Positions 28,701 through 43,700 of a stretch of DNA of 64,000 bases are shown here, in pieces. Positions within the stretch are counted from its first letter, which is position 1. Every line of letters starts with the position of its first letter. A program made the position numbers and the translations under genes. Under the pieces are notes generated by a model. That model ran no database searches and had not been told where the DNA came from. It worked only from the letters and a program-made list of their open reading frames with translations. This stretch comes from Metridium senile. Its lineage: Eukaryota > Cnidaria > Anthozoa > Actiniaria > Metridiidae. The DNA lies in the NCBI GenBank assembly GCA_949775045.1, contig OX459095.1, positions 32,092,064-32,156,063 of the forward strand, read 5' to 3'.

Positions 28701-31700
28701 TAAGAAATTTGTATTACCCACAGTTCCTTTTGGTCGTGCAATCACCATTTGCCCCTTTAACCTTTTTTGAATTAGGTGTATACATTAAATCATGTGTAAT
28801 TGATTCTATCTGTAAACATCACCAAACATTTAATATTTGGTAGGTTTTTTGTTGTTTACCTAATAATACAAGAAAAAATGATGGGGTCACCAAGCTTGTT
28901 TAGGAAATATTTGGCTTCAAAGACATGGGTATTCTGGACATATTCAATTGAATTTTTTTGACCTTTTTCTCTCTTTTTCTTAACCAGCATGTGTGAACTG
29001 TGTGCGCTGGTCTAATAATGGTAAATATCTAGCGTCAGGCGGTGATGATAACCTGGTCATGATATGGCAAATGGCAATATATACTGCACCTATGACGACC
29101 TTTGGTAGTGGTGGAGGCAAGCTGAACATAGAACAATGGAGATGTGTTCATAATTTGAGACAACACGATGGAGGTACACACCTAATTCTATACACCTATT
29201 TCAACATTGTTGCCACTATCAAAGCTACAGTACTCACTCTAATGCCTGCAATGGATTTCAGCGTTTCTTCTCTTGTAATGAATTTATGGGTCAAAACACA
29301 GTATTTGGAATGTTACGGAGGGGAAGACAAAACGTTTTCTTTACCTGTAGTTACTTAACTATAGAATATTTTACCATAATTGCATGTTAACATCAAAGAT
29401 ACCTACCAGTACTACAGGCACATGAAAACCACACATGAGAGTAAACAAATATACAAACATCTGTATCTTGGTCACAATAAAAAATGTCAAGTGTTACAGA
29501 GTGGAACAGAGATAACAAAATACTGTGTTTTGACCCTTATCCTAAATAGCATATTTTGGTTGTACTTATTTGTGTTATATGACCATAACAAGTTGTCATG
29601 AATAATGAAACATATATTTCTTGAAAAAATATTTTATAAAATTATCCACAAATTATGTTCATATTATTGACATTCTAAAAGTTGCATTCATTGGAGTTTT
29701 ACTGTAGCTGCAGCTTTGATAACAATTTTTGAAACGCTTCGAAAATATTGAATACCAATTTAAAAAAGTTATCTGTGGTATTGTTGCGTTTTACGTTCAT
29801 ATATTTTATCTTGCTTTAGTGACAGTTTATCAATATTTTTTAATAATTATAATTGTTACAGTCTTTATTATATAAACTCTAGCTGCAGTATTTTTTGTTA
29901 TTATTCATTTTTTCCCAGAACTTTTGTCTTTTTGGGGCCATGCATCCTTTGGGATGGAGCTTTCAAATCGCATTCAGTCATTGGTTGATTTAATTCAAGC
30001 TCTGACTCCTGATTGATTGATCATAAAAACCTAAAATTATTGATATTGATATTTGGGGTATTTTTTTACAGATGTTCTAGACCTGTCATGGTCTCCCGAT
30101 GATTCATTTCTGGCATCTGCCAGTGTTGATAATACTATTACAATATGGAATGCTCAAAGGTTTCCAGGTAATCTAAAGTAAATATAACAAGGCTCTTATC
30201 TAGAAAGGCCAGAGGGGTACTGGGAACGACCGTCCCAGAATGCATAAGCCATATACACCATGTGCTTTTATATGTCAAAGTTGTCGCAAAAAGGGCGTAA
30301 AAATTACTTTTTGGTCCTTGAAAACTCCTTGAAAACTACTTAGATTTTGTTTACTGACATCAGCACGAACCCTGTCTATTTAAATGCACTGCTTATTAGC
30401 TGTTTTATTTCTTTATACCATTGTTTTGTCCCACTAGACTAAGTCTCAAAAACATTATACCATGTGACAACAATTTGCAGCATATACCACTCACCACTGT
30501 CATTAAATCACTAGAGGTCATCCAAGTACTCAAAGGCCATACTGGTCTTGTGAAGGGTGTGACATGGGACCCTGTTGGAAAGTATCTAGCATCCCAGGCT
30601 GATGACAAAACCTTAAAGGTGTGGCGTACAAGTGACTGGCAGCAAGAAGCGTCAGTCACTGAGCCTTTCCTGGAATGTAGTGGTACTACACATGTTCTAC
30701 GACTAAGCTGGTCCCCAGATGGACATTATGTGGTGTCGGCACATGCCATGAATAACTCAGGTCCTGTTGCTAAGATACTGGAAAGAGATGGATGGAAGAC
30801 TAGGATGGATTTTGTGGGACATAGAAAAGCTGTTACTTGTGTTGTAAGTATGATTATACATTTTGTATTTATATGGCGCATATTCCATATAAATATGCTC
30901 ATTTAGTATATACATGATTCACAACCTCATAAGAACGCGTGCTCTCATTGGCTATCTCGGAATCTGAGACCATATTCACTGCTCAAGCTCGGAATATTGC
31001 TTCTCGGCAAAATGGCTTCTCAGCAAAATGGCGTCTCGTTTTGCAACAATTACCAATGAAGAAATTGAAAAAATTCAACAAAACGCAATTCCACAAAACA
31101 CAAAGAAAGCTAGAAAGTTTGGTTTAAGTGCTTTTCAAGGTAAAACGGCATTTAAAACATAAAAAAATTTGAATTCATAGAAAACGAGGTTCAACGTTTG
31201 TGCGCACCTTGCGCGTGCCTTGTCACACTTTGTAATGTTATGCAATAAATTTCTTAATTTATACAAAAATTTTTGTTTAATTTTTTTTTGTTCGGTTGTG
31301 AATCATGTATATACTAAAACAATTATTCACCTCAGGCTCAGTGATTATCAATGAATATTTACCTCGCGGCTCGAAGACTCGCTAAATGTTGCTAAATTCA
31401 CCTAAGTTATAACCTATATTATTATAATAAATGAGTTTTATATTATGCTTCAAGTATCCCCTGAAAAGTTTTGTTGGGTTAGAGTGGTGGTGAGGAAGTC
31501 TATTGCCAGTATTTATATTAACAATGTTCTTACTCCGTAGCGGTTCAATCCTAAACTGTTTGTTAAAAAAGTCAATGGAGATTCCTCAAGACTAAAGGTC
31601 TGTGTACTATTTCAAGTCTTAGTTGATAATAATTTGTATTCAATTATTGCTAACCTTTGTATTTTATCATTAGCAATATTCATGTTGTGCTATTGGATGT

Positions 31701-34700
31701 CGTGATCGATCCTTGTCCATCTGGGTAAGACATTTAGACCTATCTAGTATGTGTAAATAGACATCATGATAGAGTGCATTTAAATTAATGTGAAATATTT
31801 GATGTCACCTAAATAAGAGACTGAGGTAAATTATTATAAATGTTTTAGTTGATATCACATGAATTTGAATTCAATTTAATTCAATTTATTATAATGAAAT
31901 TTGTGAGTAAAAAAGATATATAATATATATACATGGCTAAATTTTACAGATTTTTTGGTGCAGGCTATCTATAATAACCACAAGGGCTAGCCAAGATAGA
32001 TAGCATGAAATCATTTAGAAACTGCTTGTTTTTCTGATGAAAGAAACTGTCTGTTTGTTTACTCTGTGTCTGTCCTTTTTTTCTAAAAAATTGTTGATTA
32101 TATTCAAGCGCAGCCCCTAGATTTGCTTGATTGTTATTCTGGTTGGCTTTTACTATTTTAGGTGACATAAACTAAACTTGTACTTACCGTATTATTATTA
32201 ATACTTCCTTATTGTCAATATTAAACTAAATACTTAGCTAAGTAAATTTACTAAATTCTTTACTTACAATAATATTATTGTATTCAATCCTTATTGTCAG
32301 CTGACATCACTCAAAAGACCTCTTGTGGTTGTACATGATTTATTTAATCATTCTGTCATGGATCTGTCATGGTAAGCCACTACACAAATATTATCTTATG
32401 AATTTAAAATTGATGACAATTAAGGCAACGGCATTGCAAGACAAGTTGCACAAAGCATTGCAGCATGTAAAATAATGCGCAATTTAAAAAAAAAATTAGA
32501 CAAGTTGCATCAATCGTTGCGAAAAGTATAATTTGTTTCTACTTTTGGCAGTGATTGCGCCACAAATTCTGCAACTTGTCTTGTAATTGCAGAATTAAAA
32601 AAGTTGCAGTGAAGATTGCATTGTGTAATCACGACTTAATGCTTTCCAGTCTGTTGCTAAATCATTGTTAAAAAGAAATGTCAGTCTCAATACTCCAGTT
32701 TGATGTTATCTAGCACTGCCATACTATTTGACAAAAGGCACATAATGCACAGGGATAGCCTCAATTCAGAGTAAATTCAAATGTAATTTTTCGTGCTTAG
32801 CTTGACATTTTTGAATATTTTTTGCAAGAAATCGAGGCTTAGCCTTTGCAAATGCAGGTTTTGTTAAATAGTACAGTGGTGCTAGGAAATGGAGTATTAC
32901 TCTGACACAAGATTAACATTATATTGTTAGTAGTGTTAATTGATTACATGTTAATAATTATACTATTGTTTAATTTTAGGAGTCAGACAGGTTTTGAGTT
33001 GTTGGTTTGTTCTTGGGACGGAACTGTTGCATATGCAGACTTCTCATCTGAAGAGTTGGGAAAAGCTATGTCACAACAGGAGAAGGTATGGTGGTGATGA
33101 TGATCATGATCATGATGATCATGACTATGATGCTGATGGTGGTGGTGATGGTGGTGATGATGATGGTGATTATGATGATGATGGTGATTATGATGGTGAT
33201 TATGACTATGATGCTGATGGTGACTGATGATGATGGTGATGATGATGATAATGATGATGATTGTGATTATGATGGTGATTATAATTATGATGGTGAATAT
33301 GACTATGATGATGATGGTGGTGGTGGTGATGGTTATAGTGATTATGATTATGGTGGTGATTATTATTATGATGGTGATTATGACTATGATGCTGATGGAG
33401 GTGATGGTGATTATGATTATGATCAATGGTGATTATGATTATGATGGTGGTGATGGTGATTATGATGATGATGGTGATTATGGTAATAAGATGATAATGA
33501 TGATGATTGTGATTATGGTAATAAGATGATAATGATGGTGGTGATTATGGTAATAAGATGATAATGATGATGATGGTGATTATGGTAATAAGATGATGAT
33601 GGTGATTATGGTAATAAGATGATAATGATGATGGTGGTGATTATGGTAATAAGATGATAATGATGATGATGGTGATTATGGTAATAAGATGATAATGATG
33701 ATGGTGGTGATTATGGTAATAAGATGATAATGATGATGGTGATTATGGTAATAAGATGATAATGATGATGGTGATTATGGTAATAAGATGATAATGATGG
33801 TGGTGGTGATTATGGTAATAAGATGATGATGATGGTGATTATGGTAATAAGATGATGATGATGGTGATTATGGTAATAAGATGATAATGATGATGATGGT
33901 GATTATGGTAATAAGATGATAATGATGATAGTGGTGATTATGGTAATAAGATGATAATGATGATGATGGTGATTATGGTAATAAGATGATAATGATGATG
34001 GTGATTATGGTAATAAGATGATAATGATGATGGTGGTGATTATGGTAATAAGATGATGATGATGGTGATTATGGTAATAAGATGATAATGATGATGGTGA
34101 TTATGGTAATAAGATGATAATGATCATGATGGTGATTATGGTAATAAGATGATAATGATGATGGTGATTATGGTAATAAGATGATAATGATGATGGTGGT
34201 GATTATGGTAATAAGATGATAATGATGATGATGGTGATTATGGTAATAAGATGATAATGATGGTGATGGTGATTATGGTAATAAGATGATGATGATGATG
34301 GTGGTGGTGATTATGGTAATAAGATGATTATGATGATGGTGGTGATTATGGTAATAAGATGATAATGATGATGATGGTGATTATGGTAATAAGATGATAA
34401 TGATGATGATGGTGATTATGGTAATAAGATGATTATGATGATGATGGTGATTATGGTAATAAGATGATTATGATGATGATGGTGATTATGGTAATAAGAT
34501 GATAATGATCATGATGGTGATTATGGTAATAAGATGATAATGATGATGATGGTGATTATGGTAATAAGATGATAATGATGATGATGGTGATTATGGTAAT
34601 AAGATGATAATGATGATGATGGTGGTGATGGTAATAAGATGATAATGATGATGATGGTGATTATGGTAATAAGATGATAATGATGATGGTGATTATGGTA

Positions 34701-37700
34701 ATAAGATGATAATGATGATGGTGATTATGGTAATAAGATGATTATGATGATGGTGGTGATTATGGTAATAAGATGATAATGATGATGATGGTGATGTTTG
34801 TAATGATTCTATTCACAGTTCCGTTCATTGACCACGAATGATAGTTCCAAGTCCAGGTTTGCGTTGCTGCTCATGATAAATTATAGTTTTTCTATGCGCA
34901 TCAACTCGAACCTTAACTTGGAACTATTCTCGGTTTTCATGTGACGTCATCAAAACACTAAAATCTAAAGAGGCTGGTCCTCTAATATTTTGTAGATGTG
35001 TTTGAAAGATATTATTCCTGAAAGTTTGGTTGGTTTTTGTTGTTTCGTTCTTGAGATATAGTAATCAAAATTCACGTCACGCAACATTGTCACACGTTTT
35101 TTAGAGCAGTAAAAAGATGTAAATTAGCCACAATTATGTCACCTTTTTGGCTGGTACATAAATAAAATTGTTTGTTGTTTAAATTTTTCACATGTAAAGC
35201 ATTTTGGTTTGAGTTAAATTGTAATTTCAACACCTGATCTTTTGTCCGCCATGTTGGTGTACACAAGCTGTACACAAACATGGCGGCTCCATATACATTC
35301 TTATCAAAAAAATAGCATATGAAATTGTTCATATCTTGGCAGCAAAAACTTGGTTTGAATTTTTTGCACAATTACATAGTTTTATTCACTCTTTCACGTG
35401 GGAGTACTTTTATTATGTTAAGATCTCTGAAACTGCCTGAAATATTTTTGATGATGTAAATGCAAACCGAGAATTATTTGTTGTCACTGAACAGAACTGT
35501 CAAATGTAAATGTAAATGTAAACTTTAATACTTCGTCCCTTAACAGGGCTTTTCAGAAGTTAATACAACAAGTAAATAATATAATACATAGCTAAATATG
35601 AATGACTAGGTGCTATTATGTATGTATAGTTATAAAGATTAATAAGTTTCTAAATTAATGAATATAATTTGTCTAAACTAATATATATCTAATATCTAAT
35701 TAATATCTATCCATTGATAAATCGGAGCCATAGCTCTCTTTTCATTGAATGTTTAAAAACAGTAGCGTTTTTGCTTAATTTAATATCGTCACTTAATTCA
35801 TTCCAAAGCTTTACCCCTTGGTAATAAAATAAACGTTGTCCTGTTGCTGTCTTAAAAAGTGGTATATTTAACATTTGAGAATTCCTAGTTTGACGGCCAG
35901 AGATACTTGACCTGGTTATAAATTGATCAGATAAATAGCTTGGGGCCGTCCCATTAACGCATTTAAAAACTAGAGTTGCTTTCTTGAGGTTAAGTTGGTT
36001 TCTGATTGGTAGCCATTTAAGTTGTTTTAATAAAGGTGTAATATGGTCAAAAGGACTATCGAAATTGAACTTTGTTTGTTTGTTAACAGGAAAAGTTCCA
36101 CAAGCAGGTTTATGGTGTTAGCATTAGTAGCAGTAAAACAAAGTTTGCATCATCCATCATAGAAAACCCTGAGATGTTAAAAATACAACAAAGACACTTG
36201 ATGAAACAACAGACTCAAGCTAATGTACCAAAACCTGCAGTACCCCCTCCCCCACTGCTTTCATCAGAAAACCCAACCGGTACTCCCACAAAACAAGACA
36301 ATTCACAACTATTAAATGGTATGTTTTACAGTCAATCTTGTAAAATGTTAATGTACACTTTTGACTATGCTAAATGTTGCTATGGAATTTATATAGCTTA
36401 ATTATTTTATGCAGTTTGTCAATCACTTTTTATATGAAATATGAAACCATGTTGCAATGTCATATTTTCAATTCAGATTGCCCGCGTCTCAGAAATACCA
36501 TACGCAATTTTGAAAACAATGTCATTACCATATATGGTATTGTAGGTGAGAAGTAACAAAAGACTTTGATTAGCACGCGCAATTTTTTTCTTTTTTTAAC
36601 AGGTTGAGATTTCAACTGAGCAATAGGCATATCTTTGATACGCTCTTATACTGTAAATATAACATAAATGAGGCATATTACTATTGTTATTATTTAAACA
36701 GCAAGCAAAGTCAGTAAGAGTAAAATAGCTTTATGAATATACTTACCACTGCAAAACAGACATGTTTCTTTAACAAGAAATGAACGGTAACTTAAACAAA
36801 TTGTCATTAGAGTACAAACATTGAAAGCGTGAAACATTAATAGTATTAAATAGTGATATTTTATGCTAATTCTATTGTTTTCTATTGTTTAATTAGCACT
36901 TTTTAGAACTAATTAGTACTACTTGTTTCACGCTCGGGGTATAAAGTGGTTTTCATTAACCCTTGAAACACACTTTAGCGTAATATGCTTTATTACACTT
37001 CATTACACTTTAACTTTGTGTTTTATAATCATTTGTTCAATAGCACTATTACACATTAATAAACTTTATTACTCTTTCCCTATTACACTTTGTTTCACGA
37101 GTTAATGAAAACCACTCTAATATTTTTACTTTTAATTACCTCTGACATAATATTAGTAATATGTAGTAATGAGCTAACTAGTGACACCGAGTAGAAGATT
37201 ACTAAGGAGTAACTGTTAAGCTTAGAGTTGTAAATACTAATAGATTGTCAAACTGTGTTACACATACGCACATAGTATTATTATTATAATCAAAAATATT
37301 TGTTCGTGCATATAATCGAATTAAGAAATTGATGACGAGAAGCCATTTTTTAAACATTTTTACTAGTAGATATTTTGGTCATCATCCGATTACCATCATC
37401 AGAAATAAATAGCTGTTATTACAGTTATATGCAAATGATTTCAAACAATGGATTCAAATCGAGGCTTTTCGGGCAAATCTATTGTTTTCGCCCGAAAAAG
37501 CCTCGACTTCAACCCATTGTTCAAAACCATTTGCATATAACTGTAATAACAGCTATTGATTATTGTGTTCACATGCAAAAATTCTAAGTGATGGACACAG
37601 CAATAGGAAGATCGTTGAGGCGCTATTTATAAAACAACAAAAGCCCTCCTTAAATGAACAGGTTCAGTCAATCCCCATAGGACTGCTCATATAATATATT

Positions 37701-40700
37701 TGCATGTGAATGTAATAATCAATGTATTTCTGATGATGGCCATCAGATGATGACCAAAATATCTACTAAAATGTTTAAAAAATATAAGTAATTCTTTAAT
37801 TGTAACGATAATATCAAGTTATTAATTTATTTTTTATTTAATATACATTTATGTATGTATGTATGTAGTGCTGACCCAGTCTGTAATTTAGTGACTGCTG
37901 CAAGAAGCCTGAATAAACACATCATTCTATCTATCTATCTATCTAGGTGTATCAAGATCAATATTGTCCAGTACAAGTAGTGACACTAGTGTTGTAAGTA
38001 TTTAATACAGTCATTTGAAAAAAACAGAGTATGGGTAGAAATCACTGAAGGAGTTAGTTAAATATATTATCAACATCTTGAGCTCTCAGTGCCTTGTTTG
38101 TATTAGATTTACGCTGGCGATTGATTTGGATGACACAAATCCTCTGCATGAAAACTGAAGAAGTAGCTATTTACTTGTCGATATCTCAACGCTCTTTATA
38201 TAACGGTTTATTCTTTGCACAGTACGCGAAGGCAAACATTCATTCATGTACTCGCCATATTGCAGCATATTCTATAGCGCGTGCTAAAAATTTATTGCTT
38301 CAGTGATTTTTACCCATACTACCGCTTGGGCTAGTAGCTTAGTCGTGGAGACCCGGTCAGCGACAAATGTTTTTTTCAAATGACTGTATACATGTGGGCC
38401 AAGTGGTAATAGCACTGGCCTTTCACTGTTGTGGCCTGAGTTGGAGTCCCAGCACGGCACCAGGTCATTTTAAGAAATGAAATATGTCTTCTATGTTTTC
38501 ACACACTTATGAATACCAAGATGCATTTGGGAGAATTTGAGTGCTGATCAACTTCGTCTCGTGTTTGGACCTGCTTGAGAATTCTCCCAAACATATCAAG
38601 GTTTTCATATAAAAGCAAGTGAAATATAGAGGATGTGTTTCAATTCTTCCTACTCATGAAACGTGCCCATGCATACTATCCCAATTATTTTATAATATTA
38701 TAAATGTGAATTTTTTTAATGTAATGTTTAAAGTCGTAATGTGATACCTAGGTGTTCTCTGTTGTACTCCCAAGGCTGATTGATTACCTTATTTATTATA
38801 TCCATTTTAAAATCACTAGCAAATCCTGCAATCTGATTGGCTCTCAGCAGAGTGATTCAAGCACGAATCGCACTATCTTGAGTCTGAATCGCACTATTTT
38901 GACTCCGAATCGCACCAATTTGAACAACCAATGAGATTACAGAAAACTATCAAACTAGCCAATCAGATGAAAGTAAATTAAAATGAATTATTATTCTTGA
39001 TAATAGGCTAATGAAGCAGCTAACTGTATGCAAATGGATTGGCAAATCTCTCCCTGACTGACTCATGATGCTTTTGTTTTAATAAGTCAAAGCAAGGCTT
39101 GCTGGGTATTTGCATATGATTAGCTGCTATGTGAGAAAGGTCTGTAGCACCAATAAACATCCACTTTCTTCTTCACATGTCATTTTGGAGTTCTCTATCT
39201 CTTCCTTCTTCAAGATTTCCTCCTTCATTATATTTTCTTGTCCGCTGATCTTGCGAATAACGTCTGACTGCCCTGGAAAAATCATGATTTATTAAAGTAA
39301 TGATTGTTTATTATTGCTGAACTTTCCAGAGTGTCAAAGAACAACAGAAGGAAACAAGAACCAAAGATGGCAGAAGAAGGATTACACCAGTTTTAGTAGC
39401 ACAGATGGATGTCAAGTAAGTAGGAATCCACCCCTTCTGCTCCAAACCCCATTGCCATCAACAATCAACTGACTATCTCCCCTCTCATAGTGTTCATCTT
39501 CATAGACAGGTTTTGTATGTTTTCATTCAGTGAACAAATTAAAGCACCTCCTCTACCCTCACCCCCATTGTCATCATCAAACAACTTACCTTCCCTCCCC
39601 TAAAGTCCATCCGGATAGACAAAGTTATATTTATTTTGTATGTTTTCAGTGATACACCATTACCGTTTGGAAGCACCCAGTCAACAGCACCCCCACCACC
39701 ACCCCCATCGTCATTAATCAACTCGGCAGATTTCGCAATACCCACTTCACAGGTAAAGCTACTTATACAGTACAACTATATATGGCGCTTGTTTTAAGTT
39801 CAAACATTTGTATTATATCATTTCCTTCCTTTTTGTAAAAAAAGTATTTAAATGAAGTGTAAATAAAGGCATTATTATGTTGTTGTTTTTTTATTTTCCT
39901 TGGCATAAATTTATTCTTACTGTATATACCGAATCAAAATATGGCCAATTTGAATAACAATTCTTCTTGACTGCCCAGCCTCGCATACATGTGAAAACTC
40001 TATTGTTTTCCAACGTGAACACGAGGCTAGACAGTCAAGAACAATAAGAATACGCCATATTTCGATTTGTTCTATTATTTATTATTTATAATATTAACTT
40101 TATTGTTGTTCAAAGTTGAGCCTTCTTCAAGGGGATCTTTTGTACAAAAAAGGCTTACTTAAATGAATTCACCTTTCTGTTTCCAGAGCCTTTCAGCCCT
40201 TCATTCAAGGATCGGTGAGCAAGCTACAACAGGTTTTAAAGAAAGGTAATTCAAAAACGTTTTTCATAGTTAATAGTTAACTAAGCATTTTTATACAAAC
40301 TGGTTTAAAGTCACACTGTTGTTTGCGTTATCTCTTTTTTAACGTCTCAATGTATTTAGCCAGTTACTAATTTGGGAGACTTACACTTGCTACCTCTACG
40401 TTAAATATTTTAGCACACAATTCGGCTCGCATGGTCATGTTTGCAGAGGGAGGGAAACTGGATAACCCGGAGAAAAACCCTCATGGCATAGGAGAGAGGA
40501 ACACATCAAACAAACTCAACTCACTTATAATTCATACCTGAGCCGGGACCATCCTCGGGAACCCAGGGGTAATCTTCTGTTGCCCGTTTCTCGCTCCCAG
40601 AATAAATACCCCTGGGAACGTAGTCTGTTGGAGCTTGTTCCGGAAGTCAAAATTCAAACTTATTTAACGACTTTCTTTGAATGGTTATCTTGATTTTCAT

Positions 40701-43700
40701 TAGGAAAGAGCTAAATTTTGACTTCCGGAACAAGCTCCAACAGACTACGTTCCCAGGGGTATTTATTCTGGGAGCGTGAAACGGGCAACAGAAGATTACC
40801 CCTGGGTTCCCGAGGATGAGCCGGGACTCGAACCTTGATCACAGTAGTGAGAGGCGCGTGGTATGCCACCCATCACACAGTTTTTCTACAAATGTTTTCT
40901 AAGAACTCAATTACTGTATAGACATTTTCTAATAAATTATTTCTTTAGAAACCTAAGCAGCTAACACTAGTTTAATCTCTAAATGTTTATTTTTCCCAAG
41001 CAATTCAATAGCCATAAAGGCAGTCGTCAAGGCAACGTCAATCACACCTAAATCGCCTGCCAAAACCTTGTCAACCAATCAGCTGTCTTCCCCATCGAAA
41101 CATGGATCAGCGTCTTCAACGTCCACTACAGCGGTTAGTGTATCGGTGAAGAGGAGGGGTGATACTACTCCTACAAGTACAACTAAGAGAGCACGCAAAG
41201 AGAAAGAACACGGTGAGTATATGTTGTTAGTTTGTAGGTATTTTCTTTTAATAATAATAGTAATACTAATAATTTATCTCTTGAAACGCATTTAAAAATC
41301 TTAATGCTTTTACAATCTAAATATAGTTTATTATTAACGTCATATATTGAATTGAAATGCGTTTGCGTTTTTTATTTCTCCTTATCTAGGCTTAGCCTGT
41401 GCAAATGCGCCTTTTGTCAAATAGTACAGGGTACTAGATAACGTGAAACTGGTCGGTATTGGGGAGACTCACACTCTCACTCACTACCCCTGCTTACACA
41501 CTTAATATGCTTGCTTTTCAGCCTCAAGAACCGTATCTACATCGGTAGGTTTTCATTTGATTCTACTTTGTCCTCCACTCTTTTTCTCCTTTCATTTCAT
41601 TTTCTATTCTTTCCTTCGACTCTTATTTTCTTCCACTGATATTTCTTCTCATTACTTCTTTCCTACCTTCTGTTTTCTTTCCTACTTTTAAGAATTGAAA
41701 TTATTTCTCGCTTAGTTTGTAAACCAATCCATCCATCTATTATTTCAAGAAGTAGAGAACGCGCGCGCGTGCTGTGTGCTACGCGTCTTGGTTCTCTTAA
41801 CACTTCTCGTCTTCTGCCGATCCTCGCGTGTTTTATAACTGCATACAGCACAGCAAGCAAGTTTTCTATTCATTTTAAAAATACGAATATATATATTTGA
41901 TCAACATGCAAACACACGTGATGTGTGCACCTCAGCCAATCAGAATGCGTGATTTCTAATAGTTTTTTTATAAGGTTCCATCAAATAGACCCTTTTAGTT
42001 CTGTATGCAAATTGCACATTTCAGACCACATAGCATTCCCCTGAGAGCTGTCTTTTATGTCAAGTATTAAAATATTTATACATAACAAATGATTAACTCC
42101 AAAGGAAATGAACACGTGGTTTGAAATGGGAAAATAAACATTGAAGCTGAATGGGTCTATTATCATTGGTATAATAATGTTCATTGATCGTTTCCTTGTA
42201 CTTCTGTCAACTTTTCCTTCATTGATTTTGATTTCAATTGTTTTCAGTCTCGGCAAAAAGAGGATCGTACAGAGCAAGATGATTCTACTACAACAATAGT
42301 AGCAACACGGCATACAGTATGTATTCCGTCACCAACACCGGAGAAAACTCTGACTGTACAGGTAGGCATGTAGAAAATACACGGGAATAGTCTCCTTCAA
42401 AGTTCCCTGTGCCATCTTGAAAGGTAACCGGGCCTTTTCATCGAAGCGAGACGAACGTTGAGCTTGCAATGCATGATAGAGACTGTTTAACACCTTTTAC
42501 AGCAAAGTGCCCAAAAGTGTGACCACCGCTAATGTATTCGCATACTTTCATCTATGCAAACTCAATTTGCATTGCTAATTTGATTCCCTGGGGATTATCA
42601 TTATGCAAATGAGATAATAAAAGGCAATTCACGTGGCCTATAGTGTCACTCTACTCGAGGCAGCCGCGGAAAACATCGTCTTCGTCCCACCCTCCCGCCC
42701 ACTCAAAGGAAGCCGGGTTTGAATCACCTTCGATGTTTCTTGCTTTGGCCTAGGCGTGTCCCAGGCCATCGCTATCCCCATTCCTTATTACCATCTCATG
42801 AATAACAATACCCGGGGAAGAATATTAGACTATGCTGTTATCCAAGCAGCATTACAGGATTGTCTTATCTTATCTCTGATCTAAACGCTAATTGGAGGAT
42901 GGCGCTACAAAAGTATGCGAATACATTATCAGTGGACACAGATTTGCTGTAACACCTCTATCATTGTAGGCTCAACGTTCGTCTCGCTTCAATGCAAAGG
43001 CCCGGCTACCTTTCAGAAAGGCGCAGGAAATGGTGACTATTGTTACTTGCATTTCTATTTCCATGGTGCTCAGCTATTTTTATATATTTGTTAGATTGGC
43101 GGTGGTAGTGGAAATGTTACTTTGGAATTAGAAAACAACTTGAGTTCGTCGGGTATGTACACTATTAATATAGGAAATTACACCGTTGGAGAAGAATTAA
43201 TGAAAGATACCGAAATAAAAGTATAATACTGATTTGATGAAAGTGGCTTAATACCACGAGTGCGTAGCTCGAGTGGTACTCTGCCTCTTTCATCAAATAC
43301 AAGCGGTATTTTTCATTAATTCTTCGAGAACTAAGGTGGATTTTCCTAAAAAGAAAGAACAGAAAAATTAATACAATCCAGAATTAATAAAGGGCTTGTA
43401 TAATTGCATTTTCTTTAACTTCTTACTATACCGCGATGATCATCATCATACACACTACATGACCGCGTATCAGACCAATATACACTTCTATATATGTTTA
43501 AAAGGTTTTACAATTATTCTCTGATTCCTTTCATGACCTTGCAGACAATGCTGTGCATGTCCTTAAGTGTTCAACCGCTGGTAATGTGTCGTGGGAAGCC
43601 ATGGTAACAAGTCCTGGTATAGCTCTAGCTGGTAACAGGTACAAAGTTCACACCAATCTGGTTACTTTGGCAGGGGCGGATCTAGGGGATGTCCCTTCAG

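Larger units (their letters stand above)
25788..33085 (+). other. HIRA: HIRA exons 1-10: WD40 propeller, residues 1-369
   Basis: These exons carry the N-terminal beta-propeller: [96 protein letters not shown], and [13 protein letters not shown]. In known HIRA this region binds UBN1. Exons 2-5 are separated by phase-1 introns. Segments such as [12 protein letters not shown] and [11 protein letters not shown] are near-identical to vertebrate HIRA, which made exon edges clear. Confidence 0.95.

Noticed and set aside
31028..31140. Extra HIRA exon or start of a new gene
   Set aside because: It lies inside a TA-flanked TIR element, and the HIRA frame closes without it.
33088..33529. Poly-Asp/Tyr and poly-Met/Ile ORFs in HIRA intron 10
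   Set aside because: Translation of a gatgat minisatellite that starts at a splice donor.
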